From contig NC_060906.1 in assembly GCF_014805685.1 (NCBI RefSeq), forward strand, positions 23,339,126 through 23,403,125: DNA of 64,000 bases, read 5' to 3'. Positions 38,271 to 49,785 of this stretch are shown piece by piece. The notes beneath the pieces were generated by a model. The model was not told the origin of the DNA, made no database searches, and was given only the letters and a program-made list of their open reading frames with translations. The position numbers and the translations under genes are program-made. This stretch comes from Silurus meridionalis. Its lineage: Eukaryota; Chordata; Actinopteri; Siluriformes; Siluridae. The number at the start of each line of letters is the position of its first letter. The first letter of the stretch is position 1.

Positions 38271-40390
38271 CTGTAAATTGCATAGCAATACCACCATTTT
38301 CTAAAGAGCATTTTCATTATATTTGCAGTGTTTGTTTCCTTAGCTTTGCTAACCTAGATAAAGTAGCTAACCTAGCTAGCAGGTGGGAATCAAATAACAT
38401 TCTAATAACATTCAACAGTCAGTTAAACACTGTGTCATGCCACTTAATAATTGACAATAATATAATATAAAATAATAATCATTGACGCAGTTGTTACCAA
38501 ACCCTGAGTTGATTCTATTCCTTTAACAGCACACCATAGTGTTTTATTCCTCTGACGCCACATCAATTCGCCATCAGTTACGTATTAGAAACAGCATATC
38601 ATGCTTAATTTCTTTTTTCTGTTCATAGTTGCATAGAATTTTGCTGATGTCTGAGGTAAAAAAAAGTTTCCCAGGAGAGCAAACTTGGGAGGTTTTACCA
38701 ATTCTTTGGCTTTATAAGTACAAAAGAAACTCTGAATATCTTGAAAAATATACCAGGAAAAAAAAAAACACGACTCACCCCATGCTGTTTATTGGGGTAA
38801 AATCTGAGGGGAAAAACGGTTCTATGTGTACCATTGCCACTTTTGCACCACTTTTCACTCTTTATTTGTTCAATAGAGACTTTATATGTCATGTTTTTTA
38901 GTTTTTAGCTAGTTAAGGAGGTGAGGATGTTTATAAAACTTACAAATTGAGTGGGTGTAAAAAATAAAAATGTTTAATTCCATTCGGTTCCATTTAGTCT
39001 CGCAAAAGATTTTCAAAGAGTATCGTGACAATTCAATTGTAATACCGATTATCGTATCGCCCTGATCTCTAGTCTTTCCACATGCTTTCGCTCTGACTTT
39101 GGAGAAAAAAAAAATGTTGAAATGCCATGTTCTCCAGATGTTTCAGATTACAGATTAGACCCATCCATCAAACAGATTGAAGCATAAAGATCATGAGGTG
39201 ATCGAGGGGAAATAAGTGCGTCGCTGTGTGCAGTCTGCTTGTTCAGCTCGAACACACAGTCCAAAGTCCATCAGGGTTTCAACTGTTGGTGTGCTTCTGT
39301 TGGATGTCGTCACACACCTTATCTAAAATTCAGCTCTGGTACCGTTCTGCTCTCCTGCTTCTCCTCGCTTGCACATTTCTCAGGCTTGTCCGTTGTGGTA
39401 ACATCTACATGTTGGTGTTTGATAATGTCTGGATGAACCACCACAATTTCCCCTTGAAGGATGGGGTTAGTAATGTGGAAAACTGATATGGTGCTTTTTT
39501 TTTTTAATTTGTTGGCAACCGTGACCACATTTTTCTCATGCCCAGGCTTCATTTAGTTTGTTTGTTTTGGGGGTTTTCTCTCTTCAGTCTCCTCTTCAGG
39601 AGGTGATATGCTGCTCAGTAAGGTTAAAGTCTAAATTCTACCACTTGGTTCTTTGCATGATAGTCTCTTGTTGTGAAGGCGGTGTATTTAGGGTTCCTCC
39701 TAATTAGATTTCTTTAAATACATTCTACTTCTACTGTCATGGCCACAATCATCAGTAACGATCAGTGAGAACGTTCCAGAAGCAGCTGTGGAAGCCCAAG
39801 ACATGATGTCCGAATTTGGAGGTAGTCATGAGATGATGACATGAAATGATCTTTGCCATCAGTTGAAATTAAAGTTTAATTTACCAAAATGAAAAAGTTT
39901 TCAGTCAAAGATGAAATAGGAGCAATAGTAGTTCTGCTGTAGTCAGTCATGGACATCACAAACAGCAATAGCACAAGTGCGAGTTAAAATCCCAAAACAT
40001 CACTTTTTGTTTACATATCTCTCCAAGATTTGCATGTTGTATCAATTTTTCTTCAAAAATATATCAAAAATTCTAATTTATCTTTTGATCTCGAACCTAA
40101 ACATCATTTCCGTATAGCACAAAAACGAAGGATCCGCGTTGCCGTTTCAATACGCGCACAGCCCAACTGCGTATTTTTCTTAGGTTTTGAGTTTTAAATC
40201 GTGTAAATTTTCTAATTTTATTTTGTTTATCGATAGAAACCAATCTGTAAACAATAGTTTTCCCCCCAAGTTCCAGTACATAATGCCAGATTAGTTAGTT
40301 AAAGTAATAAGAGGCGACATTCAGGAGCTAGCTGTACTTTTTCACAGTTGATTTTGTTTCGTGATGTTTGTTGATGTGACTCGTTATTAG
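38271..40390. other. about 2.1 kb with no supported gene or repeat
   Basis: Unique AT-rich intronic sequence. The open frames are short and have no family resemblance. Confidence 0.4.
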
Positions 40391-40391
40391 G

Positions 40392-40825
40392 ATATACACT
40401 CTTCAGCCAAAAGTATTCGGACATCCGACTTCCCACCCACACCTGGTTTTTCTCTGAATTGTTAGCGCACATTTGGAGGCACGCAGTTGTATAGGTCGTC
40501 TTTGGACGCTGTGGCATAAAAAACCTGTTCAGTGCTCCTGTACGCAGAGGTTGGAAGATGTGTGGAAGATCTTCTGCTATCAAACTCTTGAACCTTATCG
40601 AAACATCTTTGGGATGAATGTGAACCCCAGGCCTCTTTACCTTGTAAACACACTTGTGGCTCAGGGAATCTCGTACAAATCTCCACAAAATGTAGTAGAA
40701 CATATTCCCAGAAGATTGAAAGTATTAGAAGAGCAAGTAATGAATTAAATGTAAAATGGGATGTTCAAAAAGATGCATAAAATGATATCGAGCTTATGCC
40801 CGGGTGTCCACAGACCTTTGACTTA
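40392..40825 (+). mobile_element. Tc1-derived MITE copy K, near full length
   Basis: The ends TTCAGCCAAAAGTATTCGGA and CCCGGGTGTCCACAGACCTT are diverged inverted repeats. The body has GGAGGCACGCAGTTGTATAG, CATCTTTGGGATGAATGTGA, CCCAGGCCTC and CCCAGAAGATTGAAAGTA. Confidence 0.85.
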
Positions 40826-41955
40826 ATCCTTGAATCGAAGGATTTGAGAACGTTACTATTGTCCATGGGATATGATGGCTTTCCAGATTTTCATCTGAGG
40901 TGGTCTAAAAGCACTAAACTAGCATTTCTCTGAACAGGGTCTGGGATTCTGTTTGACCTTTTTGGCGCTCCGCAAATTCACCTCGGATCCTCCGATGAGA
41001 ACGGCGACTAAAATAAACGCTACCCAGAGCCAAAACGCACAAATCCTTTCATTACTGTGTGCCGTCCAGCAGCTAAAATATAAAATCCTGAATGGCTTCC
41101 ACGTTTCCTCTGGTTTTTCAGCGGTCGAGGCGGCGAGAAAGCAGCCGCAGGCCCGTCGCTGTTGATTTTGGCTACGTCGCAGGCCTCGAAACGTCCTTTT
41201 ACATCCTCCACCCCCACTCTGCTCCAAAGGAATGCAGACACATCTTTCTCATGCTAATCTTTCTCCCGAAGCTACGCTGCAGTCCCACGCCGGCCTCGAA
41301 CGTTTAGGAAAACACTGCTTAAACGTGGTTAAACATTCACACGCCTTCCTTTTGAACTGTGATGGGTTTAATTGTTCTACCAGAGTTATGGGGTTTCCTG
41401 AGATGCTCCAAAAAAAAGAGGTATACTGTGTCCCCCGTGGTTGAGTAAGATTCCAAGAAATCCTAAGGATAAGGTTATCAAAACTTGTTCTGTTTTCCTG
41501 GGGACATAATTCTTGAACAGTTCTTCAGAATCTTAACGACCAACGGATTGAGAAAATCGAATGCTTTTTGCATCGAAGCGTTTTGGTAGCGTGTGAACGC
41601 AGAGCAGGACGCCTCCTCACCCAAGCCGCGAGTGCGATGGAGCGCTGCGAGTGACGCACCAGTCGCGTTTTCTCTCGCCGTCTGTGTGCTGAGCAGCTGA
41701 GTGGTGGGTGATTCGAGCTTTGAAACGCATTTGTTCAGACCTTTATTTTGGATCCAAGCACATTCATTCCGTTCCTTAACATGAAAATCGATATTTTCGG
41801 AAGTATTTGTTTTATATTGCAAGTTTGAATCCATAGAGCCGAGAACCCAGACAGGAAAAAAGGGCAAACTCTTGAGTGCAGGAAAGATGTACTCTTTCTC
41901 CATTACCGTCAATCCCAGCAAAACTATCTTTCTTCTGAGAACTTGTGTACGTGTA
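40826..41955. other. no gene seen; GC-richer around 40.9-41.3 and 41.6 kb
   Basis: Minus-strand frames over 40919-41241 and 41478-41921 have no family resemblance and no supporting splice or promoter context. Confidence 0.35.
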
Positions 41956-41957
41956 AG

Positions 41958-42550
41958 AGGGCAGATAGCCGGTGCTTCACACGGTCCTGTTTGGAAGGAA
42001 TGACCAGAATTTACGTTCCGGCGTTTTCAAAAAGCTATGTTTTCGTTGACTAAAAAAACGGCATGACTGTGTGGACAGAAGGCAAAAATGGAGAGAAAAA
42101 TAAGCATTTTTTTCCAAAGAAAACATTTTTTAATGTGGACACGAGCACAGGGCAGATAACCAGTGCTTCACATTGCTGTTTGAAAGGATGCAAGGTGTGT
42201 TAGCCTTCACCTTCTCTGCCCCTGGGTAGTTGGGGGCGTAGTGTACGAGGGTTAGGGTTGGGGGTTAGATGGAGGCTAGCCAGTGCTTCCCAATTCTTTT
42301 TGGAAGGACACAGGATGCGTCACGGCCCCTGGGTGGTTGTGTTTAGAGGTTTAGGGTTATGGTAAAGGGGTTAGAGGGCAGATAGTTAGTGCTTCACACA
42401 GTCCTGTTTAAAGTGTTTGTTAGCCTTTACCACCCCTTGGTAGTTAGGGGGTAGGGTTAAAGGGTTAGGGTTGGGGGTTAGATGGAGGCTAGCCAGTGCC
42501 TCACAGTCCTATTTGCAAGGACACGGGGTGTGTTAGCCTTCACCTTCACC
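41958..42550 (+). repeat. degenerate repeat, five units of about 100-190 bp
   Basis: The anchor GGGCAGATAGCCAGTGCTTC or GGAGGCTAGCCAGTGCTTC recurs near 41960, 42150, 42270, 42373 and 42482, followed by CACAGTCCTGTTTGGAAGG. GGGTTAGGGTT words appear in the linkers. Units are variable in length. Confidence 0.75.
42010..42140 (+). repeat. dispersed repeat shared with 61.79-61.91 kb
   Basis: CGTTTTCAAAAAGCTATGTTTT, GTGTGGACAGAAGGC and ATGGAGAGAAAAAT words match 61795-61912. Confidence 0.55.
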
Positions 42551-42825
42551 ACCCATGGTGGTTTTTGTTGATTAAAAAAAGGGACTCTTAATCATGAGTT
42601 TCTCGGTCAGGTATTATTCGATTATGAAATGAAAATCAATTTATGTAATGAAATCATAATGAAAACGTGGCTCGTCGTTTTGCCTTGATAACAGACTTCA
42701 GGTTCGCTTTCCACTGACGGAACCGATGTGGTTTCTTTGTTGATGGGCTCTAGCCTACTCGGTGGGAGGAAATCCAGCAAGGCTTTGTGAAGTTAGCAAT
42801 GCAGCTAGCTAAACCTGTCTAGCTC

Positions 42826-43072
42826 GGGGAGTAGCTCAGTGGTTAAGGTGCTGGGAAACTTATCGGAACGTCAGGGGTTAAAGCCCCGGTATCGCCAAGT
42901 GGCCACTCTTAGGGCCCTTGAGCAAGGCCCTTAACCTTCTGTTCCTCAGGGACGCTGTATCATGGCTGACCACAGCTTCTGAAAAAGCCGGAGTATGTGA
43001 AGAAAAGAATTTCACTGTGCTGTAATGTATATGATCTATTCTATTCTATTCTATTCTATTCTATTCTATTCT
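42826..43072 (+). mobile_element. tRNA-derived SINE with (CTATT)n tail
   Basis: The head GGGGAGTAGCTCAGTGGTTA is box A and GGGGTTAAAGCCCC is a changed box B. The body has CTTGAGCAAGGCCCTTAACC and the tail AAAAGAATTTCACTGTGCTG, then TATTC units to 43072. Confidence 0.88.
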
Positions 43073-43324
43073 AGCTTGTCACAAGGCTAAGATTATGTCT
43101 AGGAACAGGGCTCATTCTAAATGCTGTATTAGAGTCAACGTTTATAGAGTGTGTGTAATTATTAAAATGAGGTGTGTGTGTGTGCGTGAGAATTAGACAC
43201 GATATGAGGAATGAGTGAGATATCCCGATGGCTCTCAGGTTGCCGTTTGCGCAACAAATCCATCGACACGCACGATTATCTGCACGCCGTCAGCTACAAA
43301 TGATGAATGATACGGTCCGGTGTG

Positions 43325-43325
<1 letters not shown>

Positions 43326-43384
<59 letters not shown>
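43326..43384 (+). repeat. (GT)n microsatellite
   Basis: About 29 GT units. Confidence 0.96.
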
Positions 43385-43385
<1 letters not shown>

Positions 43386-44160
43386 GGTCACTGAGGAGGT
43401 CTGACCTACTAGAAATGTGCACAGGATGCAAAGTCGCACAATAGACAGGAAATAAAGAGGGGGTGGGCGTGTGATATCGGATAGCGGAGATCGACTCGCT
43501 CGGCCTTTCCATCTGTGACGCGTGAGTGGCACTTCCCATTTTACACCGAGGCGAAGAAGGAGCTCGGAAACTGTATCACGCACACAGACACACACACGCG
43601 CGTTGGCATGTGCGAGGAGACGGAGTAAAGTGTGTCGCTCTGGTTATAGCAGAACCACAGCTATTCTGCGCCATCTGCATTACTCTCGTCCGTCCTAGTC
43701 ATCCCGTCGCCATGGTTACCATACAGAGCCGCAGTACTCTTCTAATGCCTCACGTCGCTCAGGTGTGGACACGCGACAGGCAGAGCTACGTCCGAGAAAC
43801 GCATTGAAACCCACAGCATCCCAATTGGCAAGTTCTGATTGGCTAGAAGGTCAATCCAAGGATGGATCAAAGGAATGAGTCTTCAGTGTGGGAGCTCAAG
43901 CTGGAGGTAGTGATATTCTGCAGAAGGACCGAGACGTTATCGCTTTTTCAGTGAGGAACAAGGAGGTTGTGGGAGGTTGAGGTGTCTTTGTGTGAAACAG
44001 TCCAGGAGCCTGATGAGAGTGAGGGACCTTCAGCTGGTCTTTCATGTAAGCAGGTTCTCATGGCAGCTCTGAACTCCAAACCAACCACCTTTATTTTATA
44101 TGGAGGAGAATCCAGTGAGTCGCTCATGTAGAAGTCTGAAAACCTCCCTGTTCCTCTTCA
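43385..44160. other. no gene seen
   Basis: Unique sequence, modest CpG near 43450-43640. Confidence 0.35.
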
Positions 44161-44179
44161 TGCATATCATGCATATTAA

Positions 44180-44184
44180 AGCTT

Positions 44185-44218
<34 letters not shown>

Positions 44219-44620
44219 ACCTCTTTGATCTTTCCTTTTCTCTTTCATCTCATTTTTTCGATCTCTCTCTCTCACCGTCTTTCTCTTTCTATCTCATTTC
44301 TCTGATCTTTCTCTCTTTCTGATATCTGTCTCTCTCTTTCTTTTGCTCATCTGTTGCATCTCTTCTCTCTCCTCTCTGATTCCCCTCTTTTTCTCTCAGA
44401 TCTCTCATTTTCTCTCTACCTATTTCTCTTGCTCATTCCTCATCTCTTCTTTCTCTACATGTATTCTATCTCTCATTTTCTCTCCCTTTCTCTCAATCAT
44501 CTCTTTATCTACTTTTATCTCTCGCCTCTGCCCCCTTTAGAGACCCCCTTCTTTTGTTTCTCTCTATATCTCTTTGCCCCGATTCCCATCTCTTTCTCCT
44601 GATCATCTCGATCTTTAACT
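44180..44620 (+). repeat. pyrimidine-rich (TCTC/TTTC) region
   Basis: Starts with pure (TC)n at 44185-44217 and continues as irregular CT-rich sequence for 400 bp. Confidence 0.88.
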
Positions 44621-44629
44621 TTTCATGTG

Positions 44630-45226
44630 TCTTTTCAGTGACATTTCTGACTGAATCGTTCCTACACAATCGCTTCTCTAACGCTGGATTGATGAGCGGC
44701 GTGTTTGTGTGTAAACCCCGGACATGTACGCAGTCACTAATCGCACTCGAAACAAAACCTTCTCCTTCCTGATCGTGAGTTTTTCAATCAGAGATTTATT
44801 TTCTCCCCTCTGGAAATCAGAGATCCAACTCTTTTTTTTTTTTTTCCTCTCTTTTCCTCACATCAAACACATCATTAGCCTTTTGTTCGTTTTACTCGCG
44901 GAGCCGGAGATTCGAGCGAAGCCGCCCTCAGATCTTTTCTTTTTACAATAGGATTAGTGTTAAGTGAGGAAGAGCGTTTCTCTCAAAATAAATCCGTGCG
45001 GCAGAGCGCGGGGCGAGTCCTCGGGTTCAGCGGTGCGACTCTGCTATTGTCCTCACGCCCACGCTGCGACTCCAGGCCTCGGAATTGCCCTGGAGAACGA
45101 GCAGGTAGCGAGTGTGGAGGTGTGAGAAAGGCCAGGTGGACGATCCTCAGTGAGGGTGAGGAATGGAGCTTCTGCACCACCGAGATCCGAAATGATCCGG
45201 AAAAGGAAGTTGGATCACATGTGGGG
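44630..45226. other. unique, partly CpG-rich block (44.88-45.2 kb)
   Basis: A repeat-poor stretch inside the presumed intron with raised CpG near 44900-45110. No coding match. Confidence 0.3.
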
Positions 45227-45228
45227 TT

Positions 45229-46242
45229 GAAAACTTTCCATGGGATTTAACAGGAATGCGTGGGAATTTATTTGAATTAAAGACAAACTGGGAATTTACT
45301 AAATTGCAGGTTCGCTAATAACAGGGAATTTAATTGAAGTTGAGAAGAAAAATCTTGCAGGATAAATTTGGTTAAAACTGATTTAATGCAATTTCATTAG
45401 AATTTCTACCTGCACGCTACTGCAGGGTTACTGAGGCCACGCCCCCTACATGCACTGTACATTTCCTCCATAACATAACATCATTTCCTCAATCCTGCAC
45501 ATCAAAATATGTCCGACTTTTCACGTAAATTGCATAAATATTACATTAATTTACACTGATCAGCATAACATTATGATCACCTGCCTAATATTGTGTTGGT
45601 CCCCTTTTGCTGCTAAAAAAGTCGTGACCTGTTGGATCATTAACGTCATGAACTTCTTCAGCAGTTTGAGCTACAGGAGCTCGTCTGTTGGATCGGACCA
45701 CACAGACCAGCCTTCGCTCCACACGTGCATCAATGATCCTCGGCCGCACGTGACCCTGTCGCCGGTTCACCACTGTTCCTTTCTTGGAGAACTTTTGATA
45801 GATACTGACCACTGCAGACCAGAACACCACACAAGAGCTGCAGTTTTGGAGACTCTCTGACCCAGACGTCTAGACGTCACAATTTTATCAAACTCTCAAA
45901 TCCTTACGTTCGCCCATTTTTCCTGCTTCAGACGTCAACTTTGGGGACAAAATTTTCACCTGTCGCCTATTAAATAAATCCACCCACTAACAGGTTCCAT
46001 GATGAAGAGCTCATCAGTGTTTGTGCAACAAAATATTAAAAAATAAATTAATCAGTATTAGTTGCATGTCAGATTATGACCAAATGAAAAGTTTATATTT
46101 GTTTGTATATGAGATTTTTTTCAAAATTTCCACGTTTAATTCATTCCAATAATTTCGCATAAATTTCCATCAATTTGCTGGTAAGTTTCCAAATTCGAAT
46201 ATTTCAAAATTCCCCAGATTAAGAAACCCATGGAAAGTTTCT
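45229..46242 (+). mobile_element. palindromic-ended fish repeat (AACTTTCCATGGG)
   Basis: The left end GAAAACTTTCCATGGGATTT and the right end CCCATGGAAAGTTTC are inverted. The interior has GGGAATTTA-type words near both ends, characteristic of a hAT-like fish repeat. A Tc1 derivative (45552-46020) sits inside it. Confidence 0.7.
45552..46020 (-). mobile_element. Tc1-like deletion derivative, HTH end kept
   Basis: The left end TACACTGATCAGCATAACAT and the right end CTCATCAGTGT are inverted ends. The DDE part is deleted. The remaining minus-strand sequence encodes the N-terminal HTH part (RRQGHVRPRIIDARVERRLV and VVSIYQKF). About 470 bp remain. Confidence 0.87.
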
Positions 46243-46600
46243 TCTTTGCAATTAACGGTTATGCATTAAGTTTGTGCACCCCTGTAAAAGACTTTTTCTT
46301 GTACTATAGAACTCGGGTTCTTTATTTATTTTTACAGAAACACTGCAGATCTGTGGGAGTTTGAAGAGATCCCTTTGTCCACAGCTTTCCTTCTGTAGAC
46401 CCACAGGGTTTTTTTTTTAAAGGATTTAGAGCTGGCCTTAGATCTTCATCTGCTAAAACCGTTGGATTTGTTGACTCGCTTGTGGATTTCTTCGTACTGG
46501 AAGGTGAAGGACCTGCAGGTTTCATGCCAAAATGAATCGCTGTTTGGAGTCATACACAATATCATGGCTGGAGGTTTAATCCCAGCTGAAGAGAAGTCAT
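46243..46600. other. no gene seen
   Basis: Unique sequence. Confidence 0.4.
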
Positions 46601-46838
46601 ATCCTCATGTATTTGAGGAGGTGAGGAGGCTTGGGGTGCAAGTCAGCGTTCACATTCATCCATGGGGTTTATAGCGGGACATCTTCCACATCTTCAAGCT
46701 TATCTTCATGGAGCTGGTTTGAGGATTTTGCATCATCATGCTGGAACAGGATTGGGTCTCCTAAACTGTGTTTGTTGAAGAACCACATATGGGTGGAAAA
46801 GTCAGGTGTCCCAGGATTTCTGGCCAGAAAATGCCTTT
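46600..46838 (-). mobile_element. Tc1-derived MITE copy L
   Basis: It carries GAGGTGAGGAGGCTTGGGGT, AGTCAGCGTTCACATTCATC, GGAACAGGATTGGGTCTCCT, GAAGAACCACATATGGGTGG and CAGGTGTCCCAGGATTTCTGG. Confidence 0.83.
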
Positions 46839-47640
46839 ATGATGTATTTTAAAGAGTCGCATTGTTCTCATTAGATGTTCTTGTGCTTTTCTGTGGAGTT
46901 TAGTTTTAAACAGTGTAATGAACTTTGCGTTTTGGAGGTGAATTTTCTGTGTAGATCAACAGTTCGGTTTTATTCGTAGTGCTCACGTGAATGGCGTTTT
47001 TTACTCTGAGGTACTAAACCCTGAAGCACAGAATCACAGGAGTTGGTTAGGTTTTAGAAGAGATATTAATCAGGGCTTAAATACTAGGAGCAGCCAAACA
47101 GCAGTCTCCGAGTTGAAGCCATTTCACTAAGAAGAAACAAGAATAGTTTGGAAATCTGGTTTGATAGAAACACTAACTCCAGGGTTTTAAGGAAGCTGGG
47201 ATCTGCACTGGTGTGGAATTTTCAAGGTGGAGAAACATGAAGATAAACAGAGGTGGATAGCGGTGGTAGTGGTGGTGATAAGGACGGCAGTTTTAGCTGC
47301 TAATCTCTCCTCTCTATCCAACAATCCAGGAAGCTGGAGGACGAGAAATGTGAAGCACACAGACCTGAACTTTGAGCTCGGACATTTGGGGACAGAAGAA
47401 CTGGTAGCATCGGTGCAGATTTAATGTCCACAAACTTGCTTTTCATTTGGTGTTGAACTGTTTTCCATTACATATGTACATAAAGTGTATTAAGTGGCTG
47501 AGAAAACCTGCTTGGGAAACTGAATTCCAGCTCCAAATGCTCATTTCCATTTCCTGTTTGTTATTTTATAAAGTCAGTAAAGATCATGGAGGCGGAGCTT
47601 CTTAATAATGGGGGTTACAATTTACACACTACAAAGTAAT
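46839..47640. other. no gene seen
   Basis: Unique intronic sequence. Confidence 0.4.
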
Positions 47641-47644
47641 TTTT

Positions 47645-47975
47645 TTTAAAGCACTGTGTGTCCTGGAAGATCAGTGAGTTGGAGTGAAAGATCTCCTACT
47701 ATAGAGCTCTTGAACACCATTGGGATGAATGTGAACGCTGACTGCACCCCCAGGCCTCCTCACCGTCTCCCCTACATCAGTACCTGACTTTACTCACACT
47801 CCATATAGCTGAATGAATCTCCACAAACTCTAGTGGAGCAGCTCCACTTTTCTGAGATGTTCCACTAGAGTTTGTGGAGATTCATTCAGCTATATGGGGT
47901 GTGGAATGAGATGTTTGGGGGGGAGTAGCGCATAGCAATCTTATGGACAGGTGTCACAAACGTTTGACCATATAG
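47645..47975. mobile_element. Tc1-derived MITE copy M, rearranged head to head
   Basis: A plus-orientation copy with GAATGTGAACGCTGACTGCA and CTACATCAGTACCTGACTTT runs to its 3' part and then repeats that part in reverse, ending ACAGGTGTCACAAACGTTTG. The join is a perfect inverted repeat (47801-47837 with 47861-47897). Confidence 0.85.
47801..47897. repeat. perfect inverted repeat, 37-bp arms, 23-bp loop
   Basis: The arms 47801-47837 and 47861-47897 are exact reverse complements. The arm begins CCATATAGCTGAATGAATCT. Pairing extends outward with one mismatch. Confidence 0.95.
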
Positions 47976-48159
47976 GGTTTCTTAAATGCAGATGTAATAA
48001 TAGATTTCCGTAGTTAACGCTAATAACTCGCTCGATTTATTTACTGTCCTGAGTGCAGGTCTGCAAACATGTCTGACCTTCATAACAAATAATTACACCA
48101 CAACACTGACTCACTACAGCTGACTTATAACTAGCTCACTGCATTTTATTTATATATTA

Positions 48160-48600
48160 TAATATGAGAGTATTTTCGAGATTAGCTCTGCACTTTATTT
48201 ATCAACGTTTACACACGATCACCTTTAAAATAGTCACAGCAATACAGCGCCGCCAGCGTTCTTCTGAATACGTTCTGGAAGTCTTCTTATCAAAGCATAT
48301 CAAGCTCCTTCTGCGATTCGTGCCGGATCTCTACGACGGTGTCAAAACGTTGACCATTGTGCTGAATCTTCATCTTCGGGAAGAGGGTAAAGTCCACAGG
48401 AGCCGAATCTGGCGAGTAGGGTGGGTGGGGAAGTGGGATCATGCAGATCGTTCTCCGACAATCATCATGAGCAAGTTGCTGAATGTTTTCGACAGTTTCG
48501 GGGGTTGAGTTCGTTGCTGATCTCTTGTCGTCTTCCAGCGACGTTTTTCCGCTCTTGAAATGTCGTCGTATATCAAGCGTACGTCATGTCAAACGTCTCT
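48160..48600 (-). mobile_element. mariner-type transposase C-terminal fragment
   Basis: The minus strand encodes PHPPYSPDSAP, the D34D-type third catalytic Asp motif. After a frameshift it encodes FTLFPKMKIQHNGQRFDTVV, EIRHESQKELDML and, after a stop, EDFQNVF and YFKGDR. These are C-terminal signatures of mariner transposases related to the SETMAR domain. The rest is missing. Confidence 0.87.
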
Positions 48601-48636
48601 GTGGCCGGGAATTTCCCGTTTGCTCTTTGCTCTAAT

Positions 48637-49785
48637 ATGCTGTTAGCACCATTATTCTTGAAACTTTTTGATACCTCGTGTATCGCTTTGGCATTGTTTT
48701 TGATTCTTCATTGAGGGTCTTCTCCAGCATTTTCCAAAGATTCTCAATGGCATTTAGCTTCATGTGGTGGTCAGTCCATTTATGAAAATAATGTCTCATG
48801 CTCCCTGAACCACTCTCACAAGTCAAACCTGGTAATTCAGTATATTCATATAATCAACTGACCCCATTTATTTGGGTACATAACGCTGCTAAAACCCAGG
48901 GTGTCTGCGGGGTCTTGAAAAGTCAAAAATCTAAAAATTTAGGCCTTAAAAAGTATCAAATTGGCTGTTCTAGGTCTTAAATCATAAACAGGTCTTAATT
49001 TTTTGATGTCCATGTAACGTTGCCACTAACGCTAATTAAAATGCTTCCGCAGCACTTTTTTTTTTTGTGTTAGTTTTCGTGGTGTTAGTTCTTTCTTCCG
49101 CTAGTCCAAGTTTAATTTGCTGTATTAAGACTACAAATGGGACCAACGTGCAACAGCCAATCAGCTTTGTTATTGGCGAAAATCTCTCTTGTATTGTACC
49201 ACAAACAGATTTTCTTATTTAGCTATGGGGAGTGCACGTTTAGCAATATTTGGCATGAATTTAGGGCTCGGTTAAGGGCCGTTGCTAACAACTATATGTG
49301 TTTTTGATGTTGTGATATCTGCCTTAAATTACATTCTTGATGGTTATAAAAGGGTCTTAAAATGTCTTGGTAAAACCTGCAAAAACCCTCAACTAGACCT
49401 GACCAAGTGAAGCATCCCCAGATCACATAGCTGCCCCCACAGGTTTGTACAATAGGCACTAGGCATTTTGAGTGTATTATTTCATTTCTTTCTCTTTTTA
49501 TTCTGATGGATCCATCACTCTGGAACAGCGTATATCAGGACACATGACCTTTTTCTATTGCTGTCTTGCAAATAACTTTTTTTTTAATCAGCCTCAATGA
49601 AAAGCTGTTACTTCTTGTGGAAGTTGCTCTTACTGTCATTGTGATGCCGCTTTTAGTTTTTGTGTATTTAGTAGTAATTTCATCTCCTTAGTTGTTTTCT
49701 TTGCTTGTTGCAGGATTATTATTTGACCCTTCTGAAACAGAGGAACATCTTTTCCACAGCTACAGGATACATCACACTTCTCAAA
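48637..49785 (-). mobile_element. Tc1-like remnant, split by a hAT-like insertion
   Basis: It is the same family as 32435. Minus-strand pieces include LNAIENLWKMLEKTLNE with the catalytic Glu. Past the insertion come sequences matching CACATAGCTGCCCCCACAGG and GATGGATCCATCACTCTGG, also seen in the 32 kb copy. The HTH end is badly decayed. Confidence 0.82.
48897..49389 (+). mobile_element. hAT-like non-autonomous element inserted in Tc1
   Basis: The left end CAGGGTGTCTGCGGGGTCTT and the right end, AAACCTGCAAAAACCCT, are imperfect inverted repeats. The interior has CTTAAA-rich sequence around GGTCTTAAATC and GGGTCTTAAAATGTCTT, a pattern common in fish. The flanks CTAAAACC and CTCAAC could be a decayed 8-bp target duplication. 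Confidence 0.72.

Noticed and set aside
41478..41921. Minus-strand 147-residue frame
   Set aside because: No recognisable domain, no supporting splice sites, and a composition like that of the surrounding intron.
42826..42905. tRNA gene
   Set aside because: The tRNA-like boxes belong to a SINE body with tail and recur at 7.1, 38.1 and 62.8 kb. No cloverleaf with a proper acceptor stem is seen.
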